From CAVRZY01 sp963725415 (GTDB lineage Bacteria; Acidobacteriota; Terriglobia; Bryobacterales; Bryobacteraceae), in the NCBI GenBank assembly GCA_963725415.1, contig CAVRZY010000061.1, forward strand, positions 1 through 16,747: 16,747 bases of DNA. The letters run 5' to 3'. The notes under the pieces are model-generated. The model had not been told where the DNA came from. It was given only the letters and a program-made list of their open reading frames with translations, and searched no databases. The position numbers and the translations under genes were made by a program. Shown here piece by piece: positions 5,920 through 13,452 of this stretch. Each line of letters opens with the position of its first letter. Position 1 is the stretch's first letter.

Positions 5920-6759
5920 ATGCGATACGCAACAACCGTTTTGGGATTCCTGCTGGCCTTTTGCCTGAGCGCCAAGGCCGCGGATGAGAGCCGGGTGAAG
6001 CTTGAGAATCTGACTCACCCGGAGCTCCAAAAGCTGGATGTCAGGGTGGTGCTGCTGCCGATCGGCTCAACCGAGCCGCACGCCAATCACCTGCCCTACT
6101 GCACCGATACGCTGACCACGGACATTATGGCCGCTCGCGTCGCGGCCAGGGCCAATGAAAAGGGCGCCAAGGTCCTGGTACTCCCCACCATGCCCTACGG
6201 CGTCAACTCGAATCAGGTACCCAATCCGTACGCCCAGTCCATCCGCCCGGCTACCCTGATGCAGTTCGTCAAAGACATTATCGACACGCTGGAGCGGCAA
6301 GGCGTTCGGAAGGTCGTCATTCTGAACGGGCATGGGGGCAACACCACCACGCTGGGGGCCACTCTGCGCGAGCTGTTCGCCAGCAACCGCAAGGTGTTTG
6401 TGGCGATGGTCGAGACCTCGACTCCCTACGCCGACCAGCTCCACAACATCATCCAGACCGGCGGCGATCACTCTTCGGAGGAGGAAACCTCAGTGGCGCT
6501 GGCGCTCTTCCCCGATAGAGTGCGGATGGACCAGGCGGTCAAGGCGCGGGATTCCGAGCTGAAGCTGAACAGCATGAAAGTGCCCTATATCGCTTTCATG
6601 CGACCCTGGAACTACGTCAGCGACAACACCGGGCTGGGTGATCCCACCAAAGCCACCGCCGAGAAAGGGCGCAAGCTGATGGACATCTTCATGGACCGCA
6701 TCTCGACGTTCCTGAAAGAGCTGAGCGATGCGGAGCTGACCGAAAGATTTCCGTACTAG
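5920..6759 (+). CDS. Secreted creatininase-family amidohydrolase
   Basis: A 279-residue protein with a Sec signal (MRYATTVLGFLLAFCLSAKA, cleavage near residue 20) and an intact creatininase (creatinine amidohydrolase) fold. Family landmarks are LLPIGSTEPHANHLPYCTD, with E52, H54 and D63 at metal-ligand positions; PTMPYGVN; the VVILNGHGGN loop with H138; and GGDHSSEEETS, with an acidic residue at 187-189 as the further ligand. The family hydrolyses cyclic or linear amide bonds (creatinine, formamides, pterin intermediates); the precise substrate cannot be told. Export is unusual for the characterised cytoplasmic members. The gene is monocistronic, diverges from the beta-helix operon over 78 nt, and converges on the DUF1080 gene with only 13 nt between the stops. 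Confidence 0.85.
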   Translation: MRYATTVLGFLLAFCLSAKAADESRVKLENLTHPELQKLDVRVVLLPIGSTEPHANHLPYCTDTLTTDIMAARVAARANEKGAKVLVLPTMPYGVNSNQVPNPYAQSIRPATLMQFVKDIIDTLERQGVRKVVILNGHGGNTTTLGATLRELFASNRKVFVAMVETSTPYADQLHNIIQTGGDHSSEEETSVALALFPDRVRMDQAVKARDSELKLNSMKVPYIAFMRPWNYVSDNTGLGDPTKATAEKGRKLMDIFMDRISTFLKELSDAELTERFPY

Positions 6760-6772
6760 CGAACCGCCCGGA

Positions 6773-7732
6773 CTACTTGATGAGCGGCGTGACCACGATG
6801 TTGCGGTACTCGACCGGCCCGTGATCGCCCTGAAGATAGATGGGGCCGGGCTCCGCTTCGTTCGGGTCAACGGCGATGGCCGTCAGGCCTTCAATTTCGC
6901 CCTTGTCAATGATGGTCTTGCCGTTCAGTACGACGGTCACCTGGCGCCCCACCAGGCGGATGTCATAGGTTTGCCATTCGCCCGGCGGCTTGCTGGCGTT
7001 CTCGCTGGGCGCGATGCGGCTGTAGAGGGCGCCGTTCGAATGCTCGTTCGGCGGCCTCCCGTAGTCGTCCGCCACCTGCACTTCATAGCGCGCGCGCAGG
7101 CCGATGCCGCTGTTGCTGCGCGGCCCCATCCGGTACTCCAGGTGCAGCTTGAAGTTCCAGAACTTCTGCTCGGAGATGATGTTGGCGCCCTTGCCGGTGG
7201 TAGCGAGGTTGCCGTCTTGGACCGACCAGCCTAGCTCCCGGCCCGGCTCGACCGCCTTCCAGTCGCTGACGTCTTTCCCGTTGAACAGAGAGACGGGCTT
7301 CCCTTCCCGCCAGGTGCCGTCATCCTTGTCCGCAATGACTGGTGCGCGCACGCCCACCCATCTGATGGGCGGACGTTCCTGGCCTTCGATTTCGAACGTC
7401 CCTTCCAGCTTGTCCCCTGCCAGGCGGGCCTTGTAGATCAGGTGGTCGGTCCTGGGGGCTTCCCCGGGTTTCGGGCGCTCTTTGCGCACGAATCCGAACC
7501 GCAACTCGCCCTCCTGAATCGAGATCTCCTGAATCACGTTCATGTCGCCAGCGTAGGCCGTGACGAACTTGCCCTTGGGACTGTCCGTTTCGGCGCCGCT
7601 GATCTCCAGCCACCAGGCCCGGTTGCGGGGCTGGGGGTATCCAGTGATGTCCCACCGTCCATTGAAACGCGCGTCGGCCGCGTACGCTGAACCCGCGGCG
7701 AGCGCCATCAAAACCACCAAGAAGCTGCGCAT
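6773..7732 (-). CDS. Secreted DUF1080 (3-keto-disaccharide hydrolase family) protein
   Basis: A 319-residue protein with a Sec signal (MRSFLVVLMALAAGSAYA). Residues 20-130 form a beta-rich N-terminal domain of unknown function (RFNGRWDITGYPQPRN). Residues about 147-318 are a DUF1080 jelly roll: SLFNGKDVSDW, then GWSVQDGNL, NFKLHLEYRMG, SNSGIGLRARYEVQV, SNGALYSRI, GEWQTYDIRLVG, VVLNGKTI, and a closing GPIYLQGDHGPVEYRNI. DUF1080 members include periplasmic hydrolases that cleave 3-keto-glycosides made by oxidoreductases; no such partner oxidoreductase lies in the window. A ribosome binding site GGGGAAA precedes the ATG at 7732. Together with the beta-helix, LamG-like and GH39-like genes it supports a sugar-processing locus. 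Confidence 0.85.
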   Translation of the reverse strand: MRSFLVVLMALAAGSAYAADARFNGRWDITGYPQPRNRAWWLEISGAETDSPKGKFVTAYAGDMNVIQEISIQEGELRFGFVRKERPKPGEAPRTDHLIYKARLAGDKLEGTFEIEGQERPPIRWVGVRAPVIADKDDGTWREGKPVSLFNGKDVSDWKAVEPGRELGWSVQDGNLATTGKGANIISEQKFWNFKLHLEYRMGPRSNSGIGLRARYEVQVADDYGRPPNEHSNGALYSRIAPSENASKPPGEWQTYDIRLVGRQVTVVLNGKTIIDKGEIEGLTAIAVDPNEAEPGPIYLQGDHGPVEYRNIVVTPLIK

Positions 7733-7749
7733 AGTTTTTCCCCGCGCCT

Positions 7750-7758
7750 AGTCTATCA
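7750..7758 (-). promoter_or_regulatory. Candidate extended -10 box for the DUF1080 gene
   Basis: TGATAGACT on the minus strand fits an extended -10 (TGn followed by TAGACT, 4 of 6 matches). It would give a leader of roughly 10 nt holding the GGGGAAA ribosome binding site. A similar GTGATAG stretch precedes the beta-helix gene (minus strand, around 5842-5849). Weak on its own. Confidence 0.25.
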
Positions 7759-7778
7759 CACGGCCGCCCGAATCGGCT

Positions 7779-9710
7779 CTACTTGACCACGATCATCGCC
7801 TCCGCCCATTCACGCAGCTCCCAGGAGCCGAAGGCGATGTCGGCGGTGACCACCGTCAGCCCGCGCTGCTCCGGTGGGGGAGTGATGGCAACCGGCACGA
7901 AGCGCTCCTCGCGTGGCGGGATGGAAACGGTGAGCTGCCGCTGCGGCACTCTCCAGCCGGTTGGAACGCGCGGAGTGATTCGGTACTCCCGCCGCACCGG
8001 AGAATGGTTGAGGATCGCCAGCTTCAACTCGAGGCGCTGGCCTGCCTTGCCCTCGATGCTGTAGGGATAGAAGCGCGCCCACTGCTCGTCCAGCCCGTAG
8101 TTCGCAGCGTCCCAGGGAAACAGCGCGCGAAAGGCTTCCGCCCGCCTGGCGAAATTCTCGATCATGAGATCGATTTGCCGCGCAGAAAAGCGGAACGCCG
8201 GCAACACGTGCTGGTTGATCAGCAGGTAGCCGGGGCTCATGGTCTTCAGAACCTTCAGGCAGTCCAGGAAGCCTCTCTCGGGGCTGACGAAGTTCCGGTT
8301 CAGGAGGCAGTAATCGTCAATTCCGGAAGGCGTAAACGAGTCCCCGATGAAGAAAATCGTCTCTCCACCATCCTTCTTGACCAACAGCCCGCCGTGGTAT
8401 AGCGTCTGTCCGGGAAAATAGGAATAGGTGAATTCAAACTCGTTCCAGCGCCGCTTGCTGCCTTCCTCCGCCGGAACCACGCTGCGGATCGGATTCGAGG
8501 TCTGGGCGGGCATCCGGTAGGCGTCCGGATGCTCCAGGATGTCCCGCATTTCGGGGCAGGCAAAAACCGGGCAGCGAAATTCCTCCGCCAGAGCCTGCAC
8601 CTGGTCCGTGTGATCGTCGTGGTAGTGCGTGATGTAGATGCCGTCCAGAGCTTTGAAGCGGCCCTCTTGTCTGAGCCTTCTCACCTCCTGCATGATCCTG
8701 CGGCTGCCGCAGTCCACCAGGAAGGCGGCCCCGGACGCCGAAACGATCAGGCGCGAGTTGCTGATGGGGACGATCCAATCCGGCAGCCTCTGCTGGACGG
8801 TTTCCGCCAGCGGCATCCAGTCCACGCTGGCATCGCCCAGCAGGCGGCTCGCCTGGAGACGGAGGCTCTGGTCGCCCCGGTACCAGCGCAATGCGTCGAT
8901 GGCAAAGTGGCTGGCTAACACAGCCTGCAAGCGGCGAATCAAGCTCTCGATGGCTTCCCGCGGATTGTCGATCACCGGGCCGCGGGCAGCAATGAGGAGG
9001 TCCGGTTCCCAACCGGCAACCTTGCGCAGGCTGGCGATCACATCCGCCGCGCGCGCAGCGTATCCGTGATAGGCATCTTCCTTGGCTTCGGGGATGGCGT
9101 CCTGCAAGCTGTAAAGGTCCAGGATTCTTCCATCGCCGTAAATGAGATCGCCCACGCACGCGATGCGCTTCCCGTCGAGTTCGACAAGATACGAGACGGC
9201 GCCCCGCGTGTAGCCTGGCGTGTCCAATACCTCCACCCCCAGACCCTGCCAATCGATCCGGTCGCCGCCGCGGACCGTCTTCACCCCTTTGATGGGCTGG
9301 GTGAGTACCTTGCTGGTTTGCTGGGCGTAGTCGTGGAAACGTCCGGTGCGGAAACGATCCCAAAACTGCGTCACGTCGGTGAAAAACTGCTTTTCCTGTA
9401 CCGGAACGATCGCCTGGGCGCCGCGCTCGACCAGCGTCCGCCCCGCCCAGACAACATCGCGGCGGTGATGGGTGAAAAGAACTCGTTCCACCTTGGCCGG
9501 GTTCTCGCGCGGATCGCCGTAGATGGCCAGGAGTTTTCCGCCTCGTTCTATGAGTACGCCGTTCACCGGGCCCTGAACGACCGACCCATGCGGAGTGATC
9601 TTTCTGACCGCAGGCCGCGTTGCGGAATCGCCAGGAAGGGGAACGAGCGTGAAGAAAGCCAAAAAAACAAGCGTCCTCTTCCTGCGCCTTTCAGTGCATC
9701 CGCCCTTCAT
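7779..9710 (-). CDS. Exported protein with two tandem metallo-beta-lactamase domains
   Basis: A 643-residue protein with an Arg/Lys-rich n-region and hydrophobic stretch (TLVFLAFFTLVPLP, residues 13-26), so probably exported. Domain 1 (about 40-250) has an MBL layout but a degenerate metal site: the HxHxDH position reads THHRRDV (80-86), and the next His motif is DTPGYTRG (163-170, Tyr replacing His), while the Asp in VGDLIYGD (186-193) remains. Domain 2 (about 315-510) has a canonical THYHDDH (361-367) and GDSF (456-459), but FPGQTLYHGG (432-441) has Gln where PGH is usual. A C-terminal beta-sandwich (about 550-643; ELKLAILNHSPVRREY) resembles NEW3-like domains. Reaction unknown. No clear ribosome binding site precedes the ATG; a TATAAC box lies 7 nt upstream. 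It follows the TonB receptor by 112 nt on the same strand. Confidence 0.82.
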   Translation of the reverse strand: MKGGCTERRRKRTLVFLAFFTLVPLPGDSATRPAVRKITPHGSVVQGPVNGVLIERGGKLLAIYGDPRENPAKVERVLFTHHRRDVVWAGRTLVERGAQAIVPVQEKQFFTDVTQFWDRFRTGRFHDYAQQTSKVLTQPIKGVKTVRGGDRIDWQGLGVEVLDTPGYTRGAVSYLVELDGKRIACVGDLIYGDGRILDLYSLQDAIPEAKEDAYHGYAARAADVIASLRKVAGWEPDLLIAARGPVIDNPREAIESLIRRLQAVLASHFAIDALRWYRGDQSLRLQASRLLGDASVDWMPLAETVQQRLPDWIVPISNSRLIVSASGAAFLVDCGSRRIMQEVRRLRQEGRFKALDGIYITHYHDDHTDQVQALAEEFRCPVFACPEMRDILEHPDAYRMPAQTSNPIRSVVPAEEGSKRRWNEFEFTYSYFPGQTLYHGGLLVKKDGGETIFFIGDSFTPSGIDDYCLLNRNFVSPERGFLDCLKVLKTMSPGYLLINQHVLPAFRFSARQIDLMIENFARRAEAFRALFPWDAANYGLDEQWARFYPYSIEGKAGQRLELKLAILNHSPVRREYRITPRVPTGWRVPQRQLTVSIPPREERFVPVAITPPPEQRGLTVVTADIAFGSWELREWAEAMIVVK

Positions 9711-9822
9711 AGCGCCCGTTATACCAGAAACCCGCTCGAGGCGCGGAGTCCGAGACCCTGTATGAAGCGGCCGCTACGCTGCCTGCCATCGTCAAGGCTT
9801 TCAACAACTCGGGGGCTTCAGC
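9711..9822. other. Gap between the TonB receptor and the MBL gene
   Basis: 112 nt holding the candidate -10 box. No stable hairpin followed by a T-run was found, so there is no evidence of a terminator between the two minus-strand genes. A short plus-strand stretch (9746-9826) reads as plausible protein but has no start or homology that I recognise. Confidence 0.4.
9718..9723 (-). promoter_or_regulatory. Candidate -10 box immediately upstream of the MBL gene (leaderless start?)
   Basis: TATAAC on the minus strand (5 of 6 to consensus) lies 7 nt from the ATG at 9710, so transcription would start at or beside the start codon. The gene has no visible Shine-Dalgarno sequence, which fits a leaderless transcript. 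No good -35 box is seen. Confidence 0.28.
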
Positions 9823-12800
9823 TCAAAAGAAGACCTTGGCGGCGAATTGCACCAGGCGCGGCCAGTTCTGCTGGTTGTCGGGCAGGAAGCCGAACCGTGC
9901 GCTGGTGAAGCTGGTGTCTACGCCGCCGAAGATCGGCGTGTTGGTCAGGTTGAACGCTTCCCCGCGGATCAGGAAGCGGAAGCGCTCGCTGACCATAGTC
10001 GTCTTCTCGAAGGCGATGTTCAACTGGGGCTTCGAGTACTGGCGGATGTCCGGGAACCGGTCCGGTAGGGTCCGCAAAGTGTAGGACTGGAAGCTGGCGT
10101 AGCAGCTCTTGTCGTTGTTGAACCAGGAATAGCGGGTCTGCTGCTTGGCGTGCCATTCCCCGCACTTGTTGTCGAGGTTCGGCCAGCCCACCGGGTAGCC
10201 GGAATTGTAGGTCAGGATCCAGTCGAACTGCCATCCACCGACGAGCTTGTTGACGACAGCGTTATCGGCATTAAGCAGCTTCCGGCCTCTTCCGAGGGGC
10301 AGGTCCCAAACTCCGCTGAAAGCCAGCATGTTGGGTTTGTCCTGGCTGTCCAGTTCGTATACCAGCGGTTCTTCGAGGTTCCAGTTTTGGAGCCGGTTGC
10401 TGGCCTGGTAGGCCTTCGAGATGGTGTAAGACAGCACCCAGGTCATCACACCGGTGCTCTGGCCGCCTAAGACCCGCTTCTCGACCTTCACCTGAAGGGC
10501 GTCCGAGCGGTAGTGGCCCCAAGAGGTGTTGGATTGCGTGATGCCGCCCCAGAGCGGGTTGGGTCTGAGCAGGGTGCCCCGCGAGACCGTGGCATTTTGC
10601 CCCACCCCTCCGTTCAAGGGCAGGATGCCGTAGAACGGGTTGGGCACTTGCAGGCTGTTGTACTGCGTGTCCGCGCGCGACTGGTTGTAGTCGGCCATGC
10701 TGATCTCGTTCCGGCCCCAATCGACGCCCACGAAGGTCTGATAGTTGCCCGCGAAAGAGGCTTCCGCCACGATGCTGGCCGGCAGTTGCTGCTGGATGCC
10801 GAAGGAGTACTGGTAGGTCCGCGGGAGCTTCACCCCTCTAGGATCGAAGGTCACGCCCCTGCCGATCTGGGTCAGCAAGCCGTCTTGCGCGCCGGTGGGC
10901 GGAAGAATCCCCAAGGGGAACGGATCCACCAACGAGTACGGACCGTTCAGACTGGCGCCCGCCGACGGGGTTATGCCATCTTTCGAGGACTCGTAGTTCG
11001 TCGTGATGGCAAAGCCGTTGGTGCGCCCGCTCTGCGTTGGCGACTGATAATAGACGCCGGCGCCTGCCCGGAGGACGGTATTCTCCACAACCCTCCAGGC
11101 AATTCCGGCGCGGGGACTGAGATTGGTCCAGTCGGTGTCGAAAATCCGGCGCGGCTGGCCATTCACCCCGGCGAACAGCCAGCCGCCGCTCAGTTGAGCG
11201 GGCGGCGCCGGGTAGGGATACTTCGGGTTCTTGGCATCCTCGGCGGCCTTGATCTTCCTCCAGTTGGCCAGGACCGCGTCGCTCATCGGGTTCTTCGTAG
11301 TCATGTCAAAGCCCGAGTTGTAGCGATCGAAGCGCTCTAGCGTCTGGAACTGCACGTCGTAGCGCAGGCCCAGGTTCAAGGTCAGGTTGCGCCCGATCTT
11401 CCAGTCGTCCTGAACATACAAGGCGAAGTAGGGGCGGCTACGGTACGGGTTATCCTGCCAGTCCACCTGGCCGCTGGCGGGGTAGCCCAGCAGCAGGCTG
11501 GCAATCGAGGCCCCGTCGTAGGTGCCGCCGCTGTAGCCGGAGAGCTGCCGCGTCCACCCCTGGTCGAAGGAGAAGGTGCCATTCGACCAGTTCCGGTTCC
11601 CAATGGGCTGGGCGACGTAGTTGTACTCGAAGCCGCTGCGTAGGGTGTGCCGGCCCCGGGTCATGTTCAGGCTGGGGGTGAAGTTCCACTGGTTGTACGA
11701 GTTCCACTCCCCGGCGCTGGACAGAGCGAAAAGCTGCGTGGACGGGCTCACATCGAACCGTGGGACGGTGGCCTGGGTGTTGGTGGGCGCATGCGGCATC
11801 TTGGTCATGCCCAGCTTCTCGATGGTGAAGTTGTAGTCGGTGTAGCGGGGGAACATGGGCGTGTAGCGGCCGAAGGACCCCCGCAGGTCCAGCACAGAGG
11901 TCGCCGACAGCACGTGCGTCCAGGCGGCCACGTAGTTCTGGTCGGTGCGCTGCGAGTTGATGTCGCCGCTGCCGGCCGGGGGATCAAAGCCGGTCGAGTT
12001 GCGGTATTCCTTGCCGTGCTGGTAAGTGACCAGCGCGTAGAACTTGTTGGCGTCGCTGAAGTTGTGGTCCCAACGCCCCATGGGCTGGTCATAGCGGTAA
12101 CGGCCATTGGTGTTGGCGTAGTAGTTGCTCGACAGCGCCTTGGGGTCGGGACCGTTGGCCGCCGGGAAGTAGGACATGACCTTGGCCCCGACCGGGCTGA
12201 TACGGCTCGGCGGGATCACGTTGCCGGCGAATGGCTGCCGGATGTAGGCCGACCCACGGCAGTTGGTGGGCGCGGCGCAGATGGTCGAGGTCATCGGGTC
12301 GTAGATCATGTAACCGAACTCGGTGAAGCGCTGGCCGTCGCGCAGCGCATTGTTGGGAACGCTCGAGATCACCGCGGCAGGCTGGACCTCGCGCCAACCC
12401 TCGAAGCTCCCGAAGACGAAGTCCTTGTCCTTGCGAATGGCGCCGCCCAGCACGCCGCCGAACTGGTGCTGGTTGTGCGCCGGCCGCGGTTTGTTGGGCG
12501 TGGGCTGCTTGTTCTCGGTTCGGTTGGCGTCCAGGACCGCGTTGCGGAAGTAGTCGAAGACGTTGCCGTGCCACTCGTTGGAGCCGCCCTTGATGGTGGT
12601 GTTGACCACGCCGCCGCCGAAGCGGCCGTAGGAAGCGTCATAGGTGTTGGTCATCACCTTGAATTCCTGTACGGCCTCGACGTTGGGGGCAACCTGCCAG
12701 GTGCCGCCGGCGTCGCTGATGGGCGCTCCGTTCAGCAGGAAGAGGTTTTGGCCGGAACGCGCTCCATTGATACGGTACGCGTTGGTGGTGTCCCACCCGC

Positions 12801-13326
12801 GTGTGCCGGAATTGCCGCCGGGTCCGAAGGCCTCGGTGGTAAACAGCACGCCGGGCGTCAGCGACATGAGCATGTAGGTCTGGCGTCCGTTCAGCGGCAG
12901 TTGCTGGGTCTTGATCGGGTCGAAGACCAGGCCGCGGTCGGCCGAGGCGGTCTCGATGATCTCCTGGTCGGCTGTGACGACGATGCTCTGAGTCGTCTGG
13001 CCGACTTTGAGCTCGACCGGAAGGTTCACTTTGTCGGCCACGCGGAGCACGATCTTTTCACGCACCACCGCCTGGAATCCCGCAGCGCTCACTTCGACGT
13101 TGTACACGCCGGGATCCAGGTAAGGGATGGTGAAGACGCCCAACGACGTGGTCTTAGTATCCTTAACCGCGTTAGTGCTGGTATTGGTGACCTTGACGGT
13201 GGCCCCCGGAATCGCCGCGCCACTCGGATCGGTCACCAGGCCGGTCAGTGTAGCCCGGAAGTCTTGCGCCAACGCAGCGCAAACCAAAATCGCGAACGCA
13301 AGAGAACTACGAGCGAGTGCAGTCAT
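9823..13326 (-). CDS. TonB-dependent receptor with carboxypeptidase regulatory-like domain (Oar-like)
   Basis: A 1167-residue outer-membrane receptor. The start at 13326 (MTALARSSLAFAILVCAALAQ) is supported by GGAGGGAGGA about 7 nt upstream and by a Sec signal ending near residue 20; the longer frame is rejected. Residues about 22-105 are a carboxypeptidase-regulatory-like beta-sandwich (TLTGLVTDPSGAAIPGATV, then VYNVEVSAAGF). A plug follows (about 110-260: SIVVTADQEIIET, then QQLPLNGRQTYMLMSLTPG, VQEFKVMTNTYDASYG, GGVVNTTIKGGSNEWHG), then a large beta-barrel ending in FGFLPDNQQNWPRL and VFF, the aromatic outer-membrane signature. Proteins of this kind are very abundant in Acidobacteriota and are assumed to import glycans or peptides; the substrate is unknown. 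No SusD-like partner is seen. It lies between the Asp-box protein and the MBL protein on the same strand, so a substrate-capture and processing unit is plausible. Confidence 0.92.
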   Translation of the reverse strand: MTALARSSLAFAILVCAALAQDFRATLTGLVTDPSGAAIPGATVKVTNTSTNAVKDTKTTSLGVFTIPYLDPGVYNVEVSAAGFQAVVREKIVLRVADKVNLPVELKVGQTTQSIVVTADQEIIETASADRGLVFDPIKTQQLPLNGRQTYMLMSLTPGVLFTTEAFGPGGNSGTRGWDTTNAYRINGARSGQNLFLLNGAPISDAGGTWQVAPNVEAVQEFKVMTNTYDASYGRFGGGVVNTTIKGGSNEWHGNVFDYFRNAVLDANRTENKQPTPNKPRPAHNQHQFGGVLGGAIRKDKDFVFGSFEGWREVQPAAVISSVPNNALRDGQRFTEFGYMIYDPMTSTICAAPTNCRGSAYIRQPFAGNVIPPSRISPVGAKVMSYFPAANGPDPKALSSNYYANTNGRYRYDQPMGRWDHNFSDANKFYALVTYQHGKEYRNSTGFDPPAGSGDINSQRTDQNYVAAWTHVLSATSVLDLRGSFGRYTPMFPRYTDYNFTIEKLGMTKMPHAPTNTQATVPRFDVSPSTQLFALSSAGEWNSYNQWNFTPSLNMTRGRHTLRSGFEYNYVAQPIGNRNWSNGTFSFDQGWTRQLSGYSGGTYDGASIASLLLGYPASGQVDWQDNPYRSRPYFALYVQDDWKIGRNLTLNLGLRYDVQFQTLERFDRYNSGFDMTTKNPMSDAVLANWRKIKAAEDAKNPKYPYPAPPAQLSGGWLFAGVNGQPRRIFDTDWTNLSPRAGIAWRVVENTVLRAGAGVYYQSPTQSGRTNGFAITTNYESSKDGITPSAGASLNGPYSLVDPFPLGILPPTGAQDGLLTQIGRGVTFDPRGVKLPRTYQYSFGIQQQLPASIVAEASFAGNYQTFVGVDWGRNEISMADYNQSRADTQYNSLQVPNPFYGILPLNGGVGQNATVSRGTLLRPNPLWGGITQSNTSWGHYRSDALQVKVEKRVLGGQSTGVMTWVLSYTISKAYQASNRLQNWNLEEPLVYELDSQDKPNMLAFSGVWDLPLGRGRKLLNADNAVVNKLVGGWQFDWILTYNSGYPVGWPNLDNKCGEWHAKQQTRYSWFNNDKSCYASFQSYTLRTLPDRFPDIRQYSKPQLNIAFEKTTMVSERFRFLIRGEAFNLTNTPIFGGVDTSFTSARFGFLPDNQQNWPRLVQFAAKVFF

Positions 13327-13452
13327 GCCAATCCTCCCTCCTTCGGGTGAAACTCCTTTACCGCGGAGAGTCCCAACCCCACGGCCTCCAGTCAAGCATA
13401 CATCGGTTCGGCCCTGCCCGGGGGGAAACAGATTCCTGGACCGGAGGCCGCC
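13327..13452. other. Leader region of the TonB receptor gene
   Basis: 126 nt between the Asp-box gene and the receptor. It contains the receptor's strong ribosome binding site and, on the minus strand, a TTGACT that could be a -35 element, but no matching -10 box at 16-18 nt. No terminator hairpin was found, so cotranscription with the upstream gene cannot be excluded. Confidence 0.35.

Noticed and set aside
9746..9826. Plus-strand stretch reading ETLYEAAATLPAIV and onward
   Set aside because: It looks like a protein fragment but has no start or ribosome binding site, runs into the antisense of the receptor, and belongs to no family I can name. Not enough to call a gene remnant.
11647..13350. 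567-codon open frame on the plus strand
   Set aside because: It is antisense to the intact TonB receptor; its Val/Gly/Arg-rich composition is the usual mirror of a GC-rich gene and it matches no family.
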